Positions 34,207 to 43,924 of a DNA stretch of 64,000 nt are shown in pieces. A program made the position numbers and the translations under genes. The notes under the pieces were generated by a model. It had not been told where the DNA came from and ran no database searches. It saw nothing but the letters and a program-made list of their open reading frames with translations. Source of the DNA: Pseudomonas sp. efr-133-TYG-5 (GTDB taxonomy: Bacteria; Pseudomonadota; Gammaproteobacteria; Pseudomonadales; Pseudomonadaceae); assembly GCF_030209175.1 (NCBI RefSeq), contig NZ_JARVSM010000004.1, positions 372,001 through 436,000 of the forward strand. Reading direction: 5' to 3'. Every line of letters begins with the position of its first letter. The stretch's first letter is position 1.

Positions 34207-34536
34207 ATGAGCAGCGATCTGATCAAACACGTTAGCGACGCTAGCTTCGAAGCCGACGTACTCAAGGCCGAAGGCGCTGTACTGGTCGACTACTGGGCTG
34301 AATGGTGCGGCCCTTGCAAAATGATCGCTCCGGTTCTGGACGAGATTGCCGAGACTTACAAAGGCAAGCTGACCGTTGCCAAGCTGAACATCGACGAGAA
34401 CCAGGAAACCCCGGCCAAGCACGGCGTACGCGGGATCCCGACCCTGATGCTGTTCAAGAACGGCAACGTCGAAGCGACCAAAGTCGGCGCACTGTCGAAG
34501 TCGCAACTGGCTGCTTTCCTCGACGCCAACATCTAA
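34207..34536 (+). CDS. trxA: Thioredoxin 1
   Basis: A 109-residue thioredoxin, the small cytoplasmic disulfide reductase. The active site is Trp33-Cys34-Gly35-Pro36-Cys37, and the cis-proline lies in VRGIPTLMLF. RBS CTGGAGAA. Full length for TrxA. It lies directly upstream of rho, as in many gammaproteobacteria, with its own terminator between. Confidence 0.98.
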   Translation: MSSDLIKHVSDASFEADVLKAEGAVLVDYWAEWCGPCKMIAPVLDEIAETYKGKLTVAKLNIDENQETPAKHGVRGIPTLMLFKNGNVEATKVGALSKSQLAAFLDANI

Positions 34537-34559
34537 GCGTCGTCGTAAACAGTGTCAGT

Positions 34560-34588
34560 AAAAAGCCCCGCAAATTGCGGGGCTTTTT
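34560..34588 (+). terminator. trxA terminator
   Basis: AAAAAGCCCCGCAA, short loop, GCGGGGCTTTTT. A strong intrinsic terminator 24 bases after the trxA stop. Confidence 0.92.
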
Positions 34589-34786
34589 GCGTATTCAGGG
34601 CTAGACGCTCCCAAATCCAGGTGGTACATTCGGCCCCGCACTGGTTTCTCCACTGCCCCCTGCTAGCCGTCGCCGACGCACTCCTTTTCGAACAAGTTCG
34701 CGATCCTGTCGCCTTCTCCGCGGCGCGGCCTCATTAAGCCAAAAGCTTAATTTCCCCCCCTCCATAAATGATTACGTCATTCCTAT
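34589..34786 (+). promoter_or_regulatory. rho leader region
   Basis: About 200 non-coding bases before rho, with a pyrimidine-rich, C over G part (about 34645-34690 and 34750-34762) of the sort expected for Rho loading; rho genes are commonly autoregulated in their leader (known in E. coli). No good Shine-Dalgarno sequence precedes the ATG at 34787. No short peptide frame with RBS was found. Confidence 0.4.
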
Positions 34787-36046
<1,260 letters not shown>

Positions 36047-36064
36047 TCGCGTCGGTCGAGTCCG

Positions 36065-36098
36065 AAAAATGGCGCCCCCCGGGGGGCGCCATTTTTTT
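36065..36098 (+). terminator. rho terminator
   Basis: AAAAAT, stem GGCGCCCCCC/GGGGGGCGCC with no loop spare, then seven T. Very stable. Confidence 0.92.
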
Positions 36099-36240
36099 GC
36101 CTGATTTTTGTCCGGACGCCGAGAGGATTCGGTTCGGCTAAGGTCAGTGGTTGGCATGAGCAGAAACAGCACTCGGAAACATCTGCGCAAGAGTGTCCGG
36201 CTGTACAAAAAATAACCACCTGATTGGCATTGCAAGATTT

Positions 36241-38241
36241 ATGAGCACACTGGCTTATCGAAGGGATATCGACGGTTTACGCGCAGTCGCGGTGATTGCC
36301 GTGGTGCTGTTCCACTTTGGCGTCCCGGGGTTTACCGGCGGGTTTGTCGGCGTGGACGTGTTCTTCGTGATCTCTGGCTACCTCATCACCTCGATCATCT
36401 GGAACCAGCGCCAGGCCGGCCGTTTCAGCTTTGTCGAGTTCTGGGCGCGGCGCGCACGGCGGATTCTGCCGGCGCTGTTCGCCATGATTATCGCGGTGCT
36501 GGCGGTGGGCTGGTTCCTGCTGGCGCCCAAGGATTACGAAGAGCTGGGGCGCTCGGTGCGCTATCAGGTGATGTTCGTCTCGAACATCCTGTTCATGCGC
36601 CAGGACGGCTACTTCGACGTTGCCTCCGACCTGAAGCCGCTGCTGCACACCTGGTCGCTGGCGGTGGAAGAGCAGTTCTACATCATCTTCCCGCTGCTGC
36701 TGACGCTGTTGTCGAGTCGCCTCAAGCACTGGCGGCTGGCGCTGTTCGGGCTGTTGCTGGTGTCATTCGGCCTGAGCGTGTGGGCGGTCAGCCAACATCC
36801 GGAAAAAGCCTTCTTCCTGCTGCCGATGCGCGCCTGGGAGTTGCTGGCCGGGGCGATGCTGGCGGTGGCGCCGAAGCATGGCTGGCGCCTCAAGCCTGGC
36901 GCGGCGCAGGGCCTGAGCCTGCTGGGCATGGCGTTGATCCTGCTCGCAGTGTTCGCTTACGACAAGGCGACGCCGTTCCCTGGCGCTGCGGCGTTGCTGC
37001 CGGTGCTGGGCGTGGTGGCGCTGATTCTGGCCAACGGTCATCGGCAGACCTGGGTCGGTCAATTGTTGAGCAGTCGACTGATGGTCGGCCTCGGGTTGAT
37101 TTCCTATTCCTGGTACCTGTGGCACTGGCCGGTCTTCGTGTTCTCCAGCTATGCCAGCGTCGAGGCGCCGGGCGCGCTCGACACGGCCGGGTTGATTCTG
37201 CTGACCCTGGTGCTGGGCTACCTGTCGTGGAAGTTCGTCGAAACCCCGTTCCGCGAGCGGCGTTTGCTTGCCGGTCGTCGGCAGGTATTGCTCGCGGGTT
37301 TCTGCGGGATTCTGCTGCTCGGCCTGGCCGGCCAGGCGCTGCGCTGGACCGATGGCCTGCCGTGGCGCCTGTCCGATCAGGCATTGCAATACGCCAAGGG
37401 TCGCGAGTGGCGGCCGGAGTTGATGGCGTGCCTGGCGGACGACAAGACCCCGGACGACAAGCTGTTCTGCCATTACGGCGTGACGGATCTGCCGAGCCGC
37501 GCGATGGTCTGGGGCGACAGTCACGCCACGGCGTTGATTCCGGTGTTCGATGACGGGGCCAAGGCCCACGGTGTCAGCGTGATCCTGGCCAGCTCCCCGG
37601 GGTGCATTCCGCTCGACGGGCTGGAGCATGACGGTGTCTGTGCGCGCTTCAACAAGCGCGTCGAGCAGGGCCTGAAAACCCGGGCGGTCAGCGATGTGGT
37701 GCTGGTCGCCCGCTGGAGCCTGTACCTGTACGGCGACGCCAAGGGCGATCTCGGCCATGTCCTGAGAACGCCTGACGGCCGTTACGATCGCGCCGAGGCC
37801 GAGCAGCGTTTCGCCGAAGGCCTGCGCACGCGCGTGGCGCAATTGCGTGCGGCCGGGCATCGCGTGTGGCTGGTGAAAGAGGCGCCGCTGCAGATGTTCA
37901 GCCCGCCGTATCGGCTGACGCGGCTGGCAATGCTCGATCGCCCGGTGGATGGCGTCGGCCTGGACGTGGCGGCGCACCACAAGCGGCAGGTGTTTATCAG
38001 CCAGGTGTTCGCGCAACTGGCGCAGCATGATCCGGCGGTACGCGTGGTCGATCCGGCACCGCGGCTGTGCGATGAAAATGGTCTGTGCCACGCCGAACTC
38101 GGCGGTTACTCGCTGTACACCGATGACAATCACCTCTCGGAAGTCGGTGCGCGCTTCGTGGCGCCGATCCTCGAGCCGTTGTTTATCGACCTGCAAGGCA
38201 CGTCGAACCTCAAGAAAGGCCAGACGAATGCAGCCAAGTAA
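36241..38241 (+). CDS. Membrane acyltransferase with SGNH domain (OafA/YrhL type)
   Basis: A 666-residue protein. Residues 1-360 are an acyltransferase-3 domain with about ten membrane segments and the RDIDGLRAVAVIAVVLFHFG start; the catalytic His is in LFHFG and FFVISGYLI follows. Residues about 400-660 are a periplasmic SGNH hydrolase-like domain with GDSH (425-428) and the Asp/His pair D628/H631 in DDNHLSEVG. Such fusions O-acetylate surface polysaccharides, typically lipopolysaccharide O-antigen. The ATG at 36241 is chosen for the family N-terminus though its RBS is weak. It stands alone, away from polysaccharide genes. Confidence 0.92.
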   Translation: MSTLAYRRDIDGLRAVAVIAVVLFHFGVPGFTGGFVGVDVFFVISGYLITSIIWNQRQAGRFSFVEFWARRARRILPALFAMIIAVLAVGWFLLAPKDYEELGRSVRYQVMFVSNILFMRQDGYFDVASDLKPLLHTWSLAVEEQFYIIFPLLLTLLSSRLKHWRLALFGLLLVSFGLSVWAVSQHPEKAFFLLPMRAWELLAGAMLAVAPKHGWRLKPGAAQGLSLLGMALILLAVFAYDKATPFPGAAALLPVLGVVALILANGHRQTWVGQLLSSRLMVGLGLISYSWYLWHWPVFVFSSYASVEAPGALDTAGLILLTLVLGYLSWKFVETPFRERRLLAGRRQVLLAGFCGILLLGLAGQALRWTDGLPWRLSDQALQYAKGREWRPELMACLADDKTPDDKLFCHYGVTDLPSRAMVWGDSHATALIPVFDDGAKAHGVSVILASSPGCIPLDGLEHDGVCARFNKRVEQGLKTRAVSDVVLVARWSLYLYGDAKGDLGHVLRTPDGRYDRAEAEQRFAEGLRTRVAQLRAAGHRVWLVKEAPLQMFSPPYRLTRLAMLDRPVDGVGLDVAAHHKRQVFISQVFAQLAQHDPAVRVVDPAPRLCDENGLCHAELGGYSLYTDDNHLSEVGARFVAPILEPLFIDLQGTSNLKKGQTNAAK

Positions 38242-38310
38242 GCAGCGACAGGCTGCCACAGGCCGGCATAGCAGGTAGGATGTACGCCTATTTTGAGGGT
38301 GCCATCGTCA

Positions 38311-39777
38311 ATGAAATTCAAGGATCTTCGGGATTTCGTGCAGCAGCTTGAGCAGCGCGGAGAGTTGAAACGCATCCAGATTCCCGTTTCGCCGGTGCTG
38401 GAAATGACCGAGGTGTGCGACCGCACCTTGCGGGCCAAGGGCCCGGCGCTGCTGTTCGAAAAGCCGACCGGGCATGACATTCCGGTGCTCGGCAACCTGT
38501 TCGGCACCCCCGAGCGGGTGGCCATGGGCATGGGTGCCGAGTCGGTCAGTGAACTGCGCGAGATCGGCAAGCTGCTGGCGTTCCTCAAGGAGCCTGAGCC
38601 GCCCAAGGGCTTGAAGGACGCGTGGTCGAAACTGCCGATCTTCCGCAAGATCATCTCGATGGCGCCGAAAGTCGTCAAAGACGCGGTGTGCCAGGAAGTG
38701 GTCATCGAAGGCGACGACGTCGACCTGGCGATGCTGCCGGTGCAGACCTGCTGGCCCGGCGACGTCGGTCCGCTGATCACCTGGGGCCTGACCGTCACCA
38801 AGGGACCGAACAAAGAGCGGCAGAACCTCGGCATCTACCGCCAGCAAGTGATCGCCCGCAACAAAGTCATCATGCGCTGGCTCAGCCATCGTGGCGGCGC
38901 GCTGGATTACCGCGAATGGTGCGAGAAACATCCGGGCCAGCCGTTCCCGGTGTCCGTGGCCCTTGGCGCCGACCCGGCGACCATCCTCGGCGCGGTGACA
39001 CCGGTGCCCGACAGCCTGTCCGAATACGCCTTCGCCGGTCTCTTGCGCGGTAACCGCACGGAGCTGGTGAAGTGCCGCGGCAACGACCTGCAAGTCCCGG
39101 CCACCGCCGAAATCATCCTCGAAGGGGTGATCCATCCCGGCGAAATGGCCGACGAAGGCCCGTACGGCGACCACACCGGTTACTACAACGAAGTCGACAG
39201 CTTCCCGGTATTCACCGTCGAGCGCATCACCCACCGGATCAAGCCGATCTACCACAGCACCTACACGGGGCGGCCGCCGGATGAGCCGGCGATCCTTGGC
39301 GTGGCGCTGAACGAAGTGTTCGTACCGATCCTGCAGAAGCAGTTCCCGGAGATCACCGATTTCTACCTGCCGCCGGAAGGCTGCTCGTATCGCATGGCCG
39401 TGGTAACGATGAAGAAGTCGTATCCGGGGCATGCCAAGCGCGTGATGCTCGGGGTCTGGTCGTTTTTGCGACAGTTCATGTACACCAAATTCGTTATCGT
39501 CACCGACGACGATATCAATGCCCGCGACTGGAACGACGTGATCTGGGCCATCACCACGCGCATGGATCCCAAGCGCGACACGGTGATGATCGACAACACG
39601 CCGATCGACTACCTTGATTTCGCCTCGCCGATTTCCGGCCTGGGGTCGAAAATGGGGCTCGATGCCACGCATAAATGGCCCGGTGAAACCACTCGCGAGT
39701 GGGGCCGGGTAATCGTCAAGGATGACGCCGTTACCCAACGGATCGATGCCATCTGGAATCAGTTAGGAATAGATTGA
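38311..39777 (+). CDS. ubiD: UbiD, 3-octaprenyl-4-hydroxybenzoate decarboxylase
   Basis: A 488-residue decarboxylase of the prenylated-FMN family acting in ubiquinone biosynthesis. N-terminus MKFKDLRDFVQQLEQRGELKRI, and the central SLSEYAFAGLLRGNRTELVKC and DEGPYGDHTGYYNEVDSFP blocks are UbiD signatures, with Arg and Glu residues of the catalytic set in the last. The flavin prenyltransferase gene ubiX is not in this window. The start at 38311 has GAGGG upstream. The stop overlaps the next start (TGATG). Confidence 0.96.
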   Translation: MKFKDLRDFVQQLEQRGELKRIQIPVSPVLEMTEVCDRTLRAKGPALLFEKPTGHDIPVLGNLFGTPERVAMGMGAESVSELREIGKLLAFLKEPEPPKGLKDAWSKLPIFRKIISMAPKVVKDAVCQEVVIEGDDVDLAMLPVQTCWPGDVGPLITWGLTVTKGPNKERQNLGIYRQQVIARNKVIMRWLSHRGGALDYREWCEKHPGQPFPVSVALGADPATILGAVTPVPDSLSEYAFAGLLRGNRTELVKCRGNDLQVPATAEIILEGVIHPGEMADEGPYGDHTGYYNEVDSFPVFTVERITHRIKPIYHSTYTGRPPDEPAILGVALNEVFVPILQKQFPEITDFYLPPEGCSYRMAVVTMKKSYPGHAKRVMLGVWSFLRQFMYTKFVIVTDDDINARDWNDVIWAITTRMDPKRDTVMIDNTPIDYLDFASPISGLGSKMGLDATHKWPGETTREWGRVIVKDDAVTQRIDAIWNQLGID

Positions 39778-40745
39778 TGCGTGTAACTTTGCAGCCCTCC
39801 GGAGCCGTGCTTGAGATACGGCCCGGCGAGCGGATTCTCGATGGAGCGCGGCGCCTGGGCTATGAATGCCCGCAGAGCTGCCGCAACGGCAATTGCCATG
39901 TGTGCGCGGCGCTGCTGGTGGAGGGCCGGGTCGAACAGGCCGGCAAGGTGCACGACCACGGCGAGTTCTACACTTGTCTGGCCGAGCCGCTGGAAGACTG
40001 CATCGTGCTGTGGGATGGCGTGCTCGCCCTGGGAGAATTGCCGGTGCGCAGCCTGGCGTGTCAGGTCATCGAATGCCGGGACGTCGGCGGCGACACCTGG
40101 CGCGTGCGCCTGCGCGCGCCGGCCGGCAAACCGCCGCGCTATCACGCCGGGCAGTACCTGATGATCGAGCGCGAGAGCGGCGAAAAATCGGCGTTCTCCA
40201 TGGCCTCGGCACCGCACAGCGGGCGCGACCTGGAAATCCACGTGCTGGCGCGCGAAAGCAGTGCGCTGAGCCTGATCGAGCAGTTGCAGCGCAACCCGCT
40301 GGTGCGTGTCGAGCTGCCGTTCGGCGATACTCATCTCGCCGAACTGCCGGACGGACCGCTGGTGCTGATCGCCGCCGGCACCGGCATGGGTCAGATCCAC
40401 AGCCTCATCGAACATTGCCGCGCCAACGGCTTCAAGCACCCGGTACATCTGTATTGGGGCGTGCGGCGTCCGGAAGACTTCTACCAGATCGAACATTGGC
40501 ACGAGTGGTTGAAGCTGCCCAATCTGTTCCTGCACAAAGTGGTCAGCGATCAATGCGGCTGGGAAGGGCGCTGCGGCATGCTGCATGAAGCGGTGTGCGA
40601 GGATTTCCCCGATCTCAAACCGCTGCACGTCTACGCCAGCGGCTCGCCGGCGATGGTCTATGGCACCCTCGATGCGCTGGTCGAGGCGGGCATGGACGCG
40701 CATCAGATGCGCGCCGACGTCTTCGCCTACGCACCGCGCGGCTGA
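39777..40745 (+). CDS. Ferredoxin-flavin reductase (2Fe-2S, FAD, NAD(P))
   Basis: A 322-residue electron-transfer protein. An N-terminal plant-type 2Fe-2S domain has ligands Cys35, Cys40, Cys43 and Cys67 (CRNGNCHVC, then YTC). An FAD domain follows (RYHAGQYLMIE near 125, FSMASAP) and then an NAD(P) domain (LIAAGTGMGQIHSLIEH, CGWEGRCGMLHEAV). The ATG at 39777 overlaps the ubiD stop; TTG three bases before is less likely. It resembles CDP-6-deoxyglucoseen reductase and phenol hydroxylase reductases. A role in electron supply beside UbiD is inferred from the coupling only. Confidence 0.88.
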   Translation: MRVTLQPSGAVLEIRPGERILDGARRLGYECPQSCRNGNCHVCAALLVEGRVEQAGKVHDHGEFYTCLAEPLEDCIVLWDGVLALGELPVRSLACQVIECRDVGGDTWRVRLRAPAGKPPRYHAGQYLMIERESGEKSAFSMASAPHSGRDLEIHVLARESSALSLIEQLQRNPLVRVELPFGDTHLAELPDGPLVLIAAGTGMGQIHSLIEHCRANGFKHPVHLYWGVRRPEDFYQIEHWHEWLKLPNLFLHKVVSDQCGWEGRCGMLHEAVCEDFPDLKPLHVYASGSPAMVYGTLDALVEAGMDAHQMRADVFAYAPRG

Positions 40746-40941
40746 GTCTTTATAACTCTCCATATAGCCGATCGGTATTTATGTAATTGCATAAATACCG
40801 GTAGGTTATATATCAATGAGGCAATTAATTAATAAATGTGCCATGGCACTTAAATTGCCTTAAAACATATGTGCCTTATTGTTACAGCGGTGCGTTCTAT
40901 TAAGTAATTCTTCACCCGCGGGGAGCTGAACGCTATTCGCC
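40746..40941. other. AT-rich spacer with two palindromes
   Basis: Unlike the rest of the window this gap is AT-rich. CGGTATTTATG (40773-40783) is mirrored by CATAAATACCG (40790-40800) across six bases. A second structure has GTGCCATGGCAC at 40838-40849, flanked by AGGCAATTA (40819) and TAAATTGCCT (40851). Neither has a T run in terminator position. No gene is seen in the gap. Confidence 0.7.
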
Positions 40942-41610
40942 ATGAGCGCCATTGAAAACGGTTTGTTGAATCTCGCTTACCCTCCGCGGCTCGATCTTGG
41001 GCCGCAGCTGACGCACGAACAACTTCTCGCCTCCATGCAATCGACCATGGCGCGCCACAAGGGCGGGCCGGTGTGGCTGTTTGCGTACGGTTCGCTGATC
41101 TGGCGGCCGGAATGCACGGCGGTGGAGCGCGTACGCGCACGAGTACATGGCTATCATCGCGGCTTGTACCTGTGGTCTCACGAACATCGCGGCACGCCGG
41201 AGATGCCCGGGCTGGTCTTTGGTCTGGATCGGGGCGGTTCCTGCAGCGGCTTCGCCTACCGGTTGCCGCAAGACAATCTCGACACTGCGCTGTATGCCTT
41301 GTGGAAACGCGAGATGCCGTTCCCGTCCTATCGCCCGCACTGGCTCAATTGCCGGCTCGAGGATGGCACTCAGGTACAGGCGTTGGGATTTGTCCTGGAA
41401 CGACACCTGCCCAGCTATGCCGGCAATCTGCCGGATCATGTGCTGAGCCAGGTGTTCGAAAGCGCTTGCGGGCGGTACGGCACGACTCGCGATTATGTCG
41501 AGCAGACCGTTCATGCCCTGCGCAGCCACGCCATGCCAGACCGCAATCTGGAGGCGCGGCTCAAGCGCTGTAAGTCAAAAGTCGATCAGGCGATCGCTTC
41601 GCGGCTCTGA
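40942..41610 (+). CDS. ChaC-type gamma-glutamylcyclotransferase
   Basis: A 222-residue cytoplasmic enzyme of the ChaC family, which splits glutathione into 5-oxoproline and Cys-Gly. The substrate loop FAYGSLIWRP is present at about 48-57, and the catalytic Glu lies in the LWKREMP region about residue 120. ATG at 40942; the nearest GGGGAG is 16 bases upstream, which is far, so the exact start is slightly uncertain. The gene overlaps the convergent glpT by 25 bases. Confidence 0.9.
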   Translation: MSAIENGLLNLAYPPRLDLGPQLTHEQLLASMQSTMARHKGGPVWLFAYGSLIWRPECTAVERVRARVHGYHRGLYLWSHEHRGTPEMPGLVFGLDRGGSCSGFAYRLPQDNLDTALYALWKREMPFPSYRPHWLNCRLEDGTQVQALGFVLERHLPSYAGNLPDHVLSQVFESACGRYGTTRDYVEQTVHALRSHAMPDRNLEARLKRCKSKVDQAIASRL

Positions 41611-42935
41611 CTGGCGACCTGCTTGTGCCACAGGGTCGGGGCGAGGAACGCCATCGACAGCAGGCAAGCGCCCACCAGCAACACGAAACCACCATCCCAG
41701 CCGAAATGGTCGACGGTGTAGCCCATCGCTGCGCTGGCCGCGACCGAACCGCCCAGGTAGCCGAACAGGCCGGTGAAACCGGCAGCCGTGCCAGCGGCCT
41801 TCTTCGGTGCCAGCTCCAGCGCCTGCAGGCCGATCAGCATCACCGGGCCGTAGATCAGGAAGCCGATCGAGAACAGTGCGATCATGTCCACGGTCGGGTT
41901 GCCGGCCGGGTTCAGCCAGTAGACCAGGGTCGCCACGGTCACCAGCGCCATGAACACCATGCCGGTCAGGCCGCGGTTGCCACGGAAGATCTTGTCCGAC
42001 ATCCAGCCGCACAGCAGCGTGCCCGGGATCCCCGCCCACTCGTAGAAGAAATAGGCCCATGACGTCTTGTCGACGTCGAAGTGCTTGGCTTCCTTGAGGT
42101 AGGTCGGCGCCCAGTCCAGCACGCCGTAGCGCAGCAGGTAGACAAAGACGTTGGCCATGGCGATGTACCAGAGCATTTTGTTGCGCAGCACGTATTTGAC
42201 GAAGATTTCCTTGGCGCTGAATTCGTCTTCGTGGCTGGCGTCGTAGCCTTCCGGGTAATCGTTCTTGTACTGCTCGATGGGCGGCAGGCCGACCGATTGC
42301 GGGGTGTCGCGCATGGTAATGAAGGCAAACGCCGCCACCGCCAGGGCCACTGCAGCCGGCACGTAGAACGCGGCGTGCCAGTCGTTGAACAGGCCCATGC
42401 CGATCAGGAACAGCGGGCCGATCAGGCCGCCGCCGACGTTATGCGCCACGTTCCATACCGACACCACGCCGCCGCGTTCCTTCTGCGACCACCAGTGCAC
42501 CATGGTGCGGCCGCTCGGCGGCCAACCCATGCCCTGGGCCCAGCCGTTGATGAACAGCAGGATGAACATCATGGTCACGCTGGACGTGGCCCACGGCGCG
42601 AAGCCGAAAATGAACATCACCCCGGCCGACACCAACAGGCCGAACGGCAGGAAGTAACGCGGGTTGGAACGGTCGGACACCAGGCCCATGAGGAATTTCG
42701 ACAGGCCGTAGGCAATGGCGATGGCCGACATCGCCAGACCCAGCTCGCCGCGGGTGTAACCCTCGTCGATCAGGTACGGCATGGCCAGGGAGAAGTTTTT
42801 GCGCAGCAGGTAGTAACCCGCATAGCCAAAGAAGATACCGGCGAAGATCTGCCAGCGCAGGCGTCGGTAGGTACTGTCTATTTTTTCTTCAGGCAACGGA
42901 GCCTGATGTGCGGCAGGGCGAAAGAAAGCAAACAT
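41586..42935 (-). CDS. glpT: Glycerol-3-phosphate transporter
   Basis: A 449-residue major facilitator with twelve membrane segments that exchanges glycerol-3-phosphate for phosphate. Organophosphate transporter signatures are YYLLRKNFSLAMPYL, RMGLA-like GLSKFLMGLVSDRSNPR, and WAQGMGWPPSGRTMVHWW, with the binding arginines in RKNF and near residue 270. The C-terminal half has GYLGGSVAASAAMGY. No glp enzyme genes are adjacent. A symmetric TTTCG-TTAC-CGAAA site lies upstream. Longer than needed at neither end; start MFAFFRPAA at 42935. Confidence 0.94.
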   Translation of the reverse strand: MFAFFRPAAHQAPLPEEKIDSTYRRLRWQIFAGIFFGYAGYYLLRKNFSLAMPYLIDEGYTRGELGLAMSAIAIAYGLSKFLMGLVSDRSNPRYFLPFGLLVSAGVMFIFGFAPWATSSVTMMFILLFINGWAQGMGWPPSGRTMVHWWSQKERGGVVSVWNVAHNVGGGLIGPLFLIGMGLFNDWHAAFYVPAAVALAVAAFAFITMRDTPQSVGLPPIEQYKNDYPEGYDASHEDEFSAKEIFVKYVLRNKMLWYIAMANVFVYLLRYGVLDWAPTYLKEAKHFDVDKTSWAYFFYEWAGIPGTLLCGWMSDKIFRGNRGLTGMVFMALVTVATLVYWLNPAGNPTVDMIALFSIGFLIYGPVMLIGLQALELAPKKAAGTAAGFTGLFGYLGGSVAASAAMGYTVDHFGWDGGFVLLVGACLLSMAFLAPTLWHKQVASQSREAIA

Positions 42936-42983
42936 TCAAGAGCTCCAAATTTCTTGTTTTGACTGCGGATGCGAATGTTACAG

Positions 42984-42997
42984 TTTCGTTACCGAAA
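42984..42997. promoter_or_regulatory. Candidate GlpR-type operator before glpT
   Basis: TTTCG-TTAC-CGAAA, 49 bases upstream of the glpT start. GlpR-type (DeoR family) repressors bind TTCG/CGAA-containing sites. Identity inferred from position and symmetry. Confidence 0.4.
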
Positions 42998-43258
42998 ATA
43001 GCATCGCTTCGCATTGGCAAAACAGCGGAAATGTTGGAAGTCGAGCGTTCCTTTATGAACATGTCGCTCAGATATAACAACAGGACGTTGTGGGAATAAT
43101 TACTTTGGCCGATTTCTGCGGATTTTCGCGGCGAAATAACACGTGACCATAGGAAACGTCCCTCAGTGGAACAGGACGCCGCCGAATGGGCAGGCCAGGC
43201 TGTACGCCTTACCCTTTGCCTATTGTCGAAAGCGCGGCTCAATCGCAAGGGAGCGGGT

Positions 43259-43867
43259 ATGAAGGGGTGGTGGCTGGTGTTGTTGTGGGTTGTATCGCTG
43301 GAGATTCAGGCAGGCGAGATGAACCTGGAAGCGGAGTCCACACTTCCTCCGGTGTATCCGAGGACATTGCAGCGCGCCGGGATCACCGGCGATGTGCAGG
43401 TCAGCTTTATCGCCCACGCCGACGGCTCCGTAAGTGAGGTCAGCGTCCTGCACAGCGATCATCCACAGTTGGCCGACGCTGCCGTGGCGGCGGTCCGCCG
43501 CTGGCGGTTCAAGCCGTGGACGGTGTCCGCCGACACGCCGGCGACGCAGGACGTGCGTGCGCCACTGGCGTTTCGCTTCAAGGCACCTGCCGGCATCAAT
43601 CAATGGCTCAAGGCGCTGAAGTGCCGCTCGGTCAACGAGCACCTGGCGGCAACCGCGGAGGATGCGTGGGTCGACGCGCTGCCGTTCCATTACACCCGTG
43701 CTTACCTTACCAACACGATTTCACCGCAGCAGCTGCCGGCGGAACAACGCCTGGCGCTGATCGCCAAGCTCAACCGCCGCGTGTCGGATGTCGTAGTGCG
43801 TTGTCGGGAGCGGCCGATGAGCAATTTCGCCGGTTTTCTCCCAGAAGAAATTCGTCGCTTGCTGTAA
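43259..43867 (+). CDS. TonB C-terminal domain protein with signal peptide
   Basis: A 202-residue protein. The first 18 residues look like a cleavable signal peptide (MKGWWLVLLWVVSLEIQAG); residues about 30-95 form a TonB C-terminal domain (PPVYPRTLQRAGITGDVQVSF, then AVRRWRFKPW). True TonB has an uncleaved anchor and a long proline spacer, both missing here. No exbB/exbD or receptor gene is near. RBS AAGGGAG. The remaining 100 residues are unassigned. Possibly a periplasmic TonB-like domain protein with another role. Confidence 0.8.
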   Translation: MKGWWLVLLWVVSLEIQAGEMNLEAESTLPPVYPRTLQRAGITGDVQVSFIAHADGSVSEVSVLHSDHPQLADAAVAAVRRWRFKPWTVSADTPATQDVRAPLAFRFKAPAGINQWLKALKCRSVNEHLAATAEDAWVDALPFHYTRAYLTNTISPQQLPAEQRLALIAKLNRRVSDVVVRCRERPMSNFAGFLPEEIRRLL

Positions 43868-43924
43868 CTGCCAAAGCGCGCGGGTGAGGCGATCCGAGAC
43901 GTTGGCCCGAACCGCCCGGCAGGC

